A stretch of DNA of 32,926 nucleotides from a virus: positions 1 through 32,926 of the IMG/VR virus record IMGVR_UViG_3300021090_000076; one strand, written 5' to 3'. Shown piece by piece: positions 6,302 to 11,818 of the stretch. The notes below the pieces were generated by a model, which saw nothing but the letters and a program-made list of their open reading frames with translations, was not told the DNA's origin and made no database searches. Positions within the stretch are counted from its first letter, which is position 1; each line of letters opens with the position of its first letter. The translations under genes and the position numbers were made by a program.

Positions 6302-7697
6302 AGTCTTCACGCCTCACGGCTACCAGGACCTGATAATTGCGCACGCCTCGCAGGTTCCGCGCAGTGCGGTGTTCGCTGGGATGGGCTTAGGAAAAACGGT
6401 GAGCACGCTCACGGTGATAGACAACCACATCCTGTGCGGCGAGAGCCACCCTACCCTGATCGCGGCGCCGTTGCGCGTTGCCAAGACGACATGGCCGGAA
6501 GAGGCGAAGAAGTGGGACCACCTGCGCAACATCTCCGTGGTGCCAATCGTGGGTAGCGAAGCCGAGCGACGCGCGGCACTGAAGACAGACGCCAGCGTCT
6601 ACACGACGAACTACGAGCAGCTGCCGTGGCTGATCGACCACTACGGCGAGCGCTGGCCTTTTCGCAACTTCGTCTCCGACGAGTCCACGAAGCTGAAGTC
6701 TTTCAGGCTGCGCCAGGGTGGCGCACGCGCACAAGCCCTCGGGAAGATCGCGCACACGAAGATCAAGCGCTTCACCGAGTTGACGGGCACACCAGCACCG
6801 AACGGACTGCAAGACTTGTGGGGTCAAATGTGGTTCATGGATGCGGGCCAACGACTCGGGCGCACCTTCGAGGCATACAAGCAGCGGTGGTTCAAGCCAT
6901 CCCCTGACGGGTACGGATCGGTGCCGCTGCCGCACGCGCAGGAAGAGATCGAGAACCTGTTGCGCGACATCTGCATCACCATCGACGCGAAGGATTGGTT
7001 CGACCTTGAGGAGCCGATTGCCACGCCGGTGTATGTTGACCTGCCGATCAAGGTGCGCAAGCTGTACCGCGACATGGAGAAAGACCTGTTCATGCAGTTC
7101 GATGGCCACGAGGTTGAGGCCTTCAACGCGGCGGCGAAGACGCAGAAGCTGCTGCAACTTGCGAGCGGCGCGGTATACATAGACCCTGATGCCGACAACG
7201 ATTACCATCCGAAAAGCAAAGAATGGAAGGAGGTGCATGATGCAAAAATTCAAGCACTGGACGACATTATCGAAGAAGCCGCCGGTATGCCTGTTTTGGT
7301 GGCCTACCATTTCAAGAGCGACCTTGCTCGGTTACAGCGAGCGTTCCCTAAAGGTCGGCAGCTTGACGCTGATCCTGCGACGATTGCGTCGTGGAATGCG
7401 GGGCACATTCCTGTTTTATTCGCTCACCCAGCATCGGCAGGGCACGGCCTTAACCTTCAGGATGGCGGAAACATACTGGTCTATCTCAGCCATGATTGGA
7501 ACTTGGAAAATCGGCAGCAGATTCTCGAACGCATCGGGCCTGTGAGGCAGATGCAATCTGGGCATGATCGTCCGGTGTTCGTGTACAACATTATCGCCCG
7601 CGACACCGTGGACGAAATAGTCATTGCAAGAGTCGAAGGCAAAGCAACACTGCAAGAGTTGTTCTTGCGGGCAATGAAGAAGGCGCTTGGGCGATGA
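6288..7697 (+). CDS. SNF2-type (SF2) helicase/ATPase
   Basis: 469 aa. Walker A is AGMGLGKT (30-37), motif II is DEST (131-134), motif III is LTGTPAPNGLQDLWGQM (165-181), and the C-terminal RecA-like domain carries AGHGLNLQ and QILERIGPVRQ (motifs V and VI). This set is typical of phage SNF2-like helicases, which translocate on duplex DNA and are found beside VRR-NUC nucleases in many phage replication modules; the pair probably works together at replication or recombination intermediates. The ATG at 6288 is chosen because the product then begins with the Q-motif region (TPHGYQDLII); it overlaps the upstream gene by 14 bases and has only a weak ribosome site, so coupling is likely. The stop overlaps the HNH gene by four bases. 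Confidence 0.93.
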   Translation: MTKRKVFTPHGYQDLIIAHASQVPRSAVFAGMGLGKTVSTLTVIDNHILCGESHPTLIAAPLRVAKTTWPEEAKKWDHLRNISVVPIVGSEAERRAALKTDASVYTTNYEQLPWLIDHYGERWPFRNFVSDESTKLKSFRLRQGGARAQALGKIAHTKIKRFTELTGTPAPNGLQDLWGQMWFMDAGQRLGRTFEAYKQRWFKPSPDGYGSVPLPHAQEEIENLLRDICITIDAKDWFDLEEPIATPVYVDLPIKVRKLYRDMEKDLFMQFDGHEVEAFNAAAKTQKLLQLASGAVYIDPDADNDYHPKSKEWKEVHDAKIQALDDIIEEAAGMPVLVAYHFKSDLARLQRAFPKGRQLDADPATIASWNAGHIPVLFAHPASAGHGLNLQDGGNILVYLSHDWNLENRQQILERIGPVRQMQSGHDRPVFVYNIIARDTVDEIVIARVEGKATLQELFLRAMKKALGR

Positions 7698-8296
7698 CCA
7701 CCAAGTACCAAAAACACTACGATGCATTGGTCGAGCGTGCTAGGCACCGCGCGATTGAAGGATACTGCGAGCGCCACCACGTCCTACCTCGGTGCATGGG
7801 TGGCGACAATGACCCACGCAACCTTGTTCGGCTCACAGCAGAAGAGCACTATGTAGCACATCAGCTACTTGTGAGGATGTACCCGAGCGTTGGGGGCTTA
7901 GCAACGGCTGCGGTACGTATGGCACGGCAGTGTAGTGGGAACAAAGCGTATGCTTGGCTAAGGCGGCGCCATGCAGAAGCAGTGTCCCTGCGCGCCAAGG
8001 GGAACCGGTATGGCCTCGGCTACACCCGCACGGAAGAAGAACGCGCGCGCATATCCGCCGCACTAAAAGGGCGAAAGAAATCCGTTGAAACAAAGAGGCG
8101 CATGTCCAAAGCACAGTGTGGAAACAAAAAGGCTTTTGGACTGAAGAGGGGTCCCCCGACGGCTGAGCACAGAGAAAAGAACGCTGCGGCGCGCAGGGGT
8201 AAAAAGATGCCGCCCAGGACGGAAGAGCATAAGGCTAAAATTTCTGCTGCAAGAATATCTTACTTTGAAAGGCTACGCCATGAACGAAACATGTAA
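7694..8296 (+). CDS. HNH homing-type endonuclease with NUMOD3-like repeats
   Basis: 200 aa. The N-terminal nuclease contains CERHHVLPRCMGG (25-37), Asn43 and EEHYVAHQLL (51-60), the usual HNH metal and catalytic pattern. From about residue 107 the protein carries repeated S-x-E-type DNA-binding segments (YTRTEEERARISAALKG, SVETKRRMSKAQ, TAEHREKNAAARRGK, TEEHKAKISAA) of the NUMOD3 kind found in free-standing phage homing endonucleases. It overlaps the helicase stop by four bases and the next gene by 17, so it has settled in the operon without disrupting either neighbour. It is probably a selfish element that cuts related phages lacking it. No intron is visible. Confidence 0.9.
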   Translation: MTTKYQKHYDALVERARHRAIEGYCERHHVLPRCMGGDNDPRNLVRLTAEEHYVAHQLLVRMYPSVGGLATAAVRMARQCSGNKAYAWLRRRHAEAVSLRAKGNRYGLGYTRTEEERARISAALKGRKKSVETKRRMSKAQCGNKKAFGLKRGPPTAEHREKNAAARRGKKMPPRTEEHKAKISAARISYFERLRHERNM

Positions 8297-8744
8297 AGAG
8301 TCAAACCCTAAAGACAAAATCGGCAGCAAGAAGGCGCCAATGTCCACGCTCCCCGCCGGTGTGCTCGCCGAGATCGGCGTGGCCATGATGGAAGGCAAAG
8401 CGAAATACGGTGCATTCAACTATCGCATTGCCGGCATCCGCTCCTCTGTCTACTACGACGCGCTCATGCGGCACATCATGGCGTGGTGGGAAGGTGAAGA
8501 CATCGACCCCGCTTCTGGCCTGCCGCATGTCGTCAAGGCGCTGTCCACCCTTGTCGTGCTGCGCGACGCACAACGCAACGGCATGGTGAATGACGACCGC
8601 CCGCCGATCAGCCCCATCGACTACGACGACCTCAATGCGAAGACGGCAGCGATCATCGAAATGCACAAGGACAAGTCGCCACGCCAGTACACCCGCGACG
8701 ATCCCGTGGTGCCGCTGGAGGAGAGAACAAATGGGACAAACTAA
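8280..8744 (+). CDS. dATP/dGTP pyrophosphohydrolase-like protein (DUF5664 type)
   Basis: 154 aa. The pattern SNPKDKIGSKKAPMSTLP, then GKAKYGAFNYR (39-49), SVYYDALMRHIMAWWEGED (56-74) and a later His83 matches the all-alpha NTP pyrophosphohydrolase-like domain annotated in phages as dATP/dGTP diphosphohydrolase N-terminal. Related enzymes (MazZ) feed 2-aminoadenine synthesis in Z-genome phages, but many phages have this domain without the PurZ partner, and none is present here. The ATG at 8280 follows GAAAGG; a TTG at 8265 is a possible longer start. It overlaps the HNH gene and the next gene. A role in adjusting nucleotide pools, perhaps linked to the Mom-like enzymes, is an inference. Confidence 0.75.
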   Translation: MNETCKESNPKDKIGSKKAPMSTLPAGVLAEIGVAMMEGKAKYGAFNYRIAGIRSSVYYDALMRHIMAWWEGEDIDPASGLPHVVKALSTLVVLRDAQRNGMVNDDRPPISPIDYDDLNAKTAAIIEMHKDKSPRQYTRDDPVVPLEERTNGTN

Positions 8745-8985
8745 ACTCGGTTCCTTTATCGAAGCATGTGTGAATGTCTTCATCGGCTTCTGGATCAACT
8801 TCGTCGCGAACCTCCTGATCCTACCGCTGTTCGGCTTTTCCAGCCTGACGCTGGCGAACAACTTCTACATTGGCCTGCTTTACACCGTGATTTCGGTTGT
8901 GCGGTCCTACGCAGTACGCAGATGGTTCAACGCGAAGATGCACGCGGCGGCGGAAGGCTGGGCGCGGCGCTTGACAAGCGTTTAG
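8731..8985 (+). CDS. Small membrane protein (DUF7220-like)
   Basis: 84 aa, MGQTKLGSFIEACVNVFIGF at the start. Two hydrophobic helices (about 12-33 and 41-57) are followed by a basic VVRSYAVRRWFNAKM segment. This arrangement, with NFVANLLILPLFGF between the helices and RSYxxRRxFN after them, is a widespread phage protein that I believe is filed as DUF7220; its function is unknown. GGAGGAGAG precedes the ATG. It overlaps the upstream gene by 14 bases. Its last residues LTSV are encoded by the -35 element of the second promoter copy, as in the Mom-like gene at 3559. Confidence 0.75.
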   Translation: MGQTKLGSFIEACVNVFIGFWINFVANLLILPLFGFSSLTLANNFYIGLLYTVISVVRSYAVRRWFNAKMHAAAEGWARRLTSV

Positions 8986-9000
8986 CTTATGCTGTAATAT
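8971..9000 (+). promoter_or_regulatory. Sigma70-type promoter, copy 2 (tRNA promoter)
   Basis: Perfect -35 TTGACA (8971-8976), an 18-base spacer and -10 TAATAT (8995-9000); TGTAAT at 8993 with a 16-base spacer is an alternative. It is nearly identical to copy 1 at 4165, and its -35 again overlaps the end of the upstream gene. The expected start site, about 9005-9009, is right at the mature 5' end of the tRNA. Confidence 0.85.
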
Positions 9001-9009
9001 GCCTGCACA

Positions 9010-9085
9010 GGTTGGGTAGCTCAGCGGTAGAGCAGAGTCCCTTATAAGGCTTTGGCCGGTGGTTCGAGTCCACCCCCAACCACCA
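9010..9085 (+). tRNA. tRNA-Ile(UAU)
   Basis: The acceptor stem GGTTGGG (9010-9016) pairs perfectly with CCCAACC (9075-9081), followed by A and an encoded CCA. The D-arm is GCTC/GAGC (9019-9033) and the T-arm GGTGG-TTCGAGT-CCACC. The anticodon loop CTTATAA (9041-9047) gives anticodon TAT, reading AUA, a codon that is normally rare in GC-rich hosts. The anticodon stem is irregular (AGTCC/GGCTT has one mismatch and one G-U) and there is one extra base between D-arm and anticodon stem. It lies directly behind promoter copy 2 and upstream of a coding gene, so the transcript must be processed at its 3' side. Confidence 0.88.
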
Positions 9086-9100
9086 AACAAGGAGAAGAGC

Positions 9101-9364
9101 ATGCACACGCATTGTCGTTGGAAAAACGCTCACCCTCGCGACTATAAGATCGACGATACCGCGATGCTCGCTTTCGTCGCCCTGCTGGTGTTCTCGCCGT
9201 TCCTGCTCGTGGCTGTGTGGGCCTATGCGATGTTCGAGGCAGGCACTTTGCTGCGCCGCAAGTGCTACCTACAAGCGGCGGCGTACCTGCTGCTCACCCC
9301 AGTGTTCACTCTCGCCGAGTGCCCTGGCTACTTCAAAGCGCGGTGGTTGCGCATAGCCGGGTGA
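9101..9364 (+). CDS. Small membrane protein
   Basis: 87 aa, beginning MHTHCRWKNAHPRDYKIDDT. Two hydrophobic segments (about 23-47 and 57-74) are separated by a basic RRKCYLQ turn. AAGGAGAAG lies just ahead of the ATG at 9101, 15 bases after the tRNA CCA, so the gene is read from promoter copy 2. The middle portion (LLRRKCYLQAAAYLLLTPVFTLAECPGYFKARWLR) has a pattern I cannot assign to a known family. An inner-membrane location is likely; function unknown. Confidence 0.6.
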   Translation: MHTHCRWKNAHPRDYKIDDTAMLAFVALLVFSPFLLVAVWAYAMFEAGTLLRRKCYLQAAAYLLLTPVFTLAECPGYFKARWLRIAG

Positions 9365-9453
9365 ACCCTACCTACAAAATACAGCATCAACCCCATTTAC
9401 CCGACGGTTTCGATCAGGCAAGATGTGGCCAAGATCAACCGAAGGAGAACACC

Positions 9454-9549
9454 ATGAGCGCCAACCAGAAAGACTTTGAAGCAATTGTAAAGCTCGAAGA
9501 AGAGAATCGTAAACTTGAAGAAGCTGCAAAGCACGATCCCGTGCAGTAG
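9454..9549 (+). CDS. Micro-ORF, 31-aa acidic helical peptide
   Basis: 31 aa, MSANQKDFEAIVKLEEENRK at the start. It is supported by a strong ribosome site (GAAGGAGA) about six bases ahead of the ATG and by matching spacing to the next gene. The sequence is strongly charged and helical (heptad-like KLEEENRKLEEA), so it could form a short coiled coil. It is too short to classify, and the assignment as a gene rests on the ribosome site. Confidence 0.45.
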   Translation: MSANQKDFEAIVKLEEENRKLEEAAKHDPVQ

Positions 9550-9563
9550 TCAAGGAGAACAAA

Positions 9564-9899
9564 ATGACGCAACTTATCGGACACAACAGCGAAGGCAACT
9601 CGTTCATTGAACCCGTTGTGGGCGTGCGCTACTGGGTCGAAACCCTCGCGCCCAGCAAGCAGGTCCTTATGCGCAAAGCCCCCTCGTTCCTTGGCAAAGG
9701 CGCGGTGATCCTCACCGCCCCCGTCGTCATTCTAACCCGTACCCCCTACGGCACACCGAAGGTGGAGTACCTGAACGAAGACAGCACGGAAAAAGAAATC
9801 GAGGCCTTCACGCGCAAGTACACCCTGGACACCCAGCAGAGTAAGTGGTGCTTCGCAGCACTTGAAGAACTCTCGCCGGTCGTAGGGGAAGAATCGTGA
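9564..9899 (+). CDS. Hypothetical protein
   Basis: 111 aa, beginning MTQLIGHNSEGNSFIEPVVG. AAGGAG precedes the ATG. The protein contains alternating beta-type segments (VRYWVETLA, GAVILTAPVVILTRTPYGT) followed by an acidic helix (EDSTEKEIEAFTRKYTLD). It has no membrane helix or Cys cluster. No family is recognised. The stop overlaps the GTG start of the next gene. Confidence 0.65.
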   Translation: MTQLIGHNSEGNSFIEPVVGVRYWVETLAPSKQVLMRKAPSFLGKGAVILTAPVVILTRTPYGTPKVEYLNEDSTEKEIEAFTRKYTLDTQQSKWCFAALEELSPVVGEES

Positions 9900-10276
9900 G
9901 GCCTGACGGGGGTGGGCGGGGTGCCTTTCTGCTGGCCATCCTGCTTGGCGCCTTGGCCGTCTTCGCGTCGGATCGCGCCGCAGCGCTGGAGCAGGACAAG
10001 CAGCAGCATATCGCAATCTCCGCTCTGCTTGGCATGGCCGCAGCCATAGCGCTTGAAGATTCTGATCACCCGATCTTGTACGGCGCGGTAGTGGCTACCT
10101 TGCCCGGTGTTGTGAAGGAACTGTACGACGCCCGCCATCCGCGCAACCATACCGCAAGCGGCGCTGATCTGGTCGCCGACGTAACAGGAGCCGTGACCGG
10201 GGCATGGATCGGACACCACCTGCAGCTGCGGGCGCATCGTAATAGCGCGGAAGTCAAGTTCACGGGGGAGTTTTAG
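9896..10276 (+). CDS. YfiM/DUF2279-like exported protein
   Basis: 126 aa, GTG start at 9896 with AGGGGA upstream. The N-terminus has a hydrophobic stretch (AFLLAILLGALAVFA) ending near AAALEQ, typical of a signal peptide. The mature part shows DKQQHIAISALLG, VVKELYDARHPRNHTASG and ADLVADVTGAVTGA, the pattern of the YfiM/DUF2279 group of small periplasmic or lipoprotein-like proteins. No lipobox Cys is seen, so it would be periplasmic or anchored by the N-terminal helix. Phage copies are known but their role is not established; an effect on the envelope is the natural guess. Confidence 0.65.
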   Translation: MRPDGGGRGAFLLAILLGALAVFASDRAAALEQDKQQHIAISALLGMAAAIALEDSDHPILYGAVVATLPGVVKELYDARHPRNHTASGADLVADVTGAVTGAWIGHHLQLRAHRNSAEVKFTGEF

Positions 10277-10278
10277 TC

Positions 10279-10479
10279 ATGTGGATACTGAGGATACTAT
10301 TCGCCGTTACCGTGCTGGTCGCCTTCAGAGCGGGTATTGAATACCAAAAGCAGCAGCCTCTGGGCGACTTGGCGAAACGCAGCATAGCCATCGAGTACGC
10401 CTGCGGCCCTGGCCAAAACTGGCGCATGATGAAGTTCTTCTGCGGGTCGATACCGAAAGACGAAAGGAAGTCAAAATGA
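10279..10479 (+). CDS. Small single-pass membrane protein
   Basis: 66 aa, MWILRILFAVTVLVAFRAGI at the start, one N-terminal membrane helix followed by a polar segment with CGPGQNWRMMKFFCG, where two Cys could form a disulphide if the C-terminus is periplasmic. GGGGGAG lies ahead of the ATG, two bases after the upstream stop. It overlaps the next start. The topology (helix, then short periplasmic tail with paired Cys) would suit an envelope-acting peptide, but no family is recognised. Confidence 0.6.
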   Translation: MWILRILFAVTVLVAFRAGIEYQKQQPLGDLAKRSIAIEYACGPGQNWRMMKFFCGSIPKDERKSK

Positions 10480-10715
10480 GCGAAGAAAATACACGGGTAT
10501 TCGAGCTTGAAGCAGAGCGCGACGAGCTTCGTGCGCAGGTAGCCAAGATGCTCGGGCAGTGCCTAGACCTACGTTGCCAGCTTCAAGAAGCGAGAGCAGT
10601 CATAGCCGAGGGGGAGCGCACGCACTGGGAAAGACTCCTTGCACTTCAAGTCTCCCGCCATAAAGCGTCTTTGCTTTCTACCGAACATGGCGTTCAAAGT
10701 GGGGGCCATCTTTGA
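10476..10715 (+). CDS. Small coiled-coil protein, last gene of the + block
   Basis: 79 aa, beginning MSEENTRVFELEAERDELRA. The first 50 residues carry a clear heptad pattern (ELEAERDELRAQVAKMLGQ), so a coiled coil is likely; the C-terminal third is not helical. GAAAGGAAG lies just ahead of the ATG. It is the last gene of the rightward block and its 3' end runs 38 bases into the oppositely oriented endolysin gene. Function unknown. Confidence 0.55.
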   Translation: MSEENTRVFELEAERDELRAQVAKMLGQCLDLRCQLQEARAVIAEGERTHWERLLALQVSRHKASLLSTEHGVQSGGHL

Positions 10716-11010
10716 AGGACTTCCAAAACATCCCAGCGCGATTGAGCGGGTTCAAACTCTCCCAGTAATGCCCAAGTTCTTCGGGGTAGCAGAGCGCGCC
10801 TTCTTTGAAGAAATGCAGATCAGCAGCGCACTTCTTCAAGTGGTCCGACAGCATGGTCTTGCTGCTTCCCCGCTGCACGTACAGCGCCTGCATCTCAGGC
10901 GGGCGTAGAACCTCCCCCCAGCGCACTTCATATCCGAGTTCGAAGGCTCGTAGCACGAGCTTGACGAGATCGCGGCTAAACGCTTCCTGGTGCTGTCCGA
11001 GTGCCATCAT
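10678..11010 (-). CDS. M15-family peptidoglycan endopeptidase (endolysin)
   Basis: 110 aa, beginning MMALGQHQEAFSRDLVKLVL. It carries the M15 D-Ala-D-Ala peptidase pattern: substrate-side Arg36 in VLRPPEM, zinc ligands His57 and Asp64 in SDHLKKCAADL, and the final His104 in DGPHFE. It cleaves peptide bonds in the host wall at the end of infection. There is no signal peptide, so release depends on the holin encoded just upstream on this strand. The ATG at 11010 overlaps the holin stop and has AAGGGGGA ahead; a second ATG follows at once. The 3' end overlaps the opposing gene at 10476-10715. Confidence 0.9.
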   Translation of the reverse strand: MMALGQHQEAFSRDLVKLVLRAFELGYEVRWGEVLRPPEMQALYVQRGSSKTMLSDHLKKCAADLHFFKEGALCYPEELGHYWESLNPLNRAGMFWKSFKDGPHFERHVR

Positions 11011-11537
11011 TCCCCCTTCGTCTGCTTCCAGCCTTGGTACAGGTCGATACCCTTCTCGACGGTGCGCCCGACGAAGTACGCGGCGACCATCGTGGTCAGG
11101 AGCGATCCAACAAGGGATAAGTATCCGTCGGGGATTACCTTGCCGAAGAGTGCTGCGATCAGCAGCAGATCGAAAGCGATGAAGGTGTGCACCAGTGCGA
11201 GCGGGCGAACATTCTTCGATAGCCACGAGTCGGAAAGCATGTCGGCCTCCCAGCGTTTAGTCACCGCATCCTGGGCGACCTTCTCACCTTCAAGGCTGAG
11301 CTTTTCTTTTTCGATGCCAAGTTCAAGCAGGCGTTCTTCGTGCTCGAATTGCGCCTCGCGAAGCTGCGCAGCCTGCTCAGGGGAGAGCGGCTTGCCTTCC
11401 TCTGGCAGCTTGATGCCTAGTGTTTCCTCGACTTTCGCTTTGCCCTTCGCAAGGACGGCGTTACCCAGGAGATTCAGCCCGTTGGAAAACAAATCCTTAA
11501 CCAGGGGTGATAGCGCTGCGGCGATTAGTGGGAGCAC
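11007..11537 (-). CDS. 3-TM holin (GTA-type Holin_3TMs)
   Basis: 176 aa, GTG start with AGGAGG seven bases ahead. It has a weakly hydrophobic N-terminus (MLPLIAAALSPLVKDLF), a long charged coiled-coil middle (about 50-95), then SWLSKNVRPLALVHTFIAF (104-122) leading into two strong helices (about 112-131 and 142-160) and a basic tail. The SW-x-x-K-x-x-RP entry to the first helix is characteristic of the gene-transfer-agent-type 3-TM holins. It should form the inner-membrane lesions that let the endolysin reach the wall. It overlaps the small upstream membrane gene by 13 bases and the endolysin start by four. Confidence 0.88.
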   Translation of the reverse strand: MLPLIAAALSPLVKDLFSNGLNLLGNAVLAKGKAKVEETLGIKLPEEGKPLSPEQAAQLREAQFEHEERLLELGIEKEKLSLEGEKVAQDAVTKRWEADMLSDSWLSKNVRPLALVHTFIAFDLLLIAALFGKVIPDGYLSLVGSLLTTMVAAYFVGRTVEKGIDLYQGWKQTKGE

Positions 11538-11809
11538 GATTCATCCTCCTTGCGTCTGTTGCGGTGCGCAATACACCCAGCTTCTTCGATTACTTTCACC
11601 CGAGCGTGAAGGTCGTTCAAATCTTCACCAAGATCGGTGCGGATCGCCGTCATTGTGTCGCGTAGCTCGCCTAGTGCGCCGGTTACCTCGACCTTGAAAC
11701 TGTCCATACCGGAGATCAGGCGCACGACGAAGTATCCCACGATGCCCAGTAGCATCACGATGATGCCCACCCCAAAAAGCCAGATGAAAGTTTGTAAAGA
11801 TTCCGGCAC
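11525..11809 (-). CDS. Small membrane/coiled-coil protein of the lysis cassette
   Basis: 94 aa, GTG start preceded by GGGAGG. One N-terminal membrane helix (FIWLFGVGIIVMLLGIVGYF, 8-27) is followed by an amphipathic helical region (FKVEVTGALGELRDTMTAIR and onward to VKVIEEAG) and a charged tail. This topology is seen both in accessory lysis proteins and in inner-membrane spanin subunits. No outer-membrane lipoprotein partner is encoded alongside, so a spanin assignment is not secure. Position between tail spike and holin supports a role in lysis. Confidence 0.6.
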   Translation of the reverse strand: MPESLQTFIWLFGVGIIVMLLGIVGYFVVRLISGMDSFKVEVTGALGELRDTMTAIRTDLGEDLNDLHARVKVIEEAGCIAHRNRRKEDESCSH

Positions 11810-11818
11810 GGTGCCTCC

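Noticed and set aside
8280-8744. Direct claim of a Z-genome (2-aminoadenine) phage
   Set aside because: Only the pyrophosphohydrolase-like domain is present; PurZ and DatZ are absent from the window, and this domain is common in phages with ordinary DNA.
10662-10677. AAAGC/GCTTT stem after the endolysin stop as a bidirectional terminator
   Set aside because: The stem has only five weak pairs and no proper T-run on either strand.
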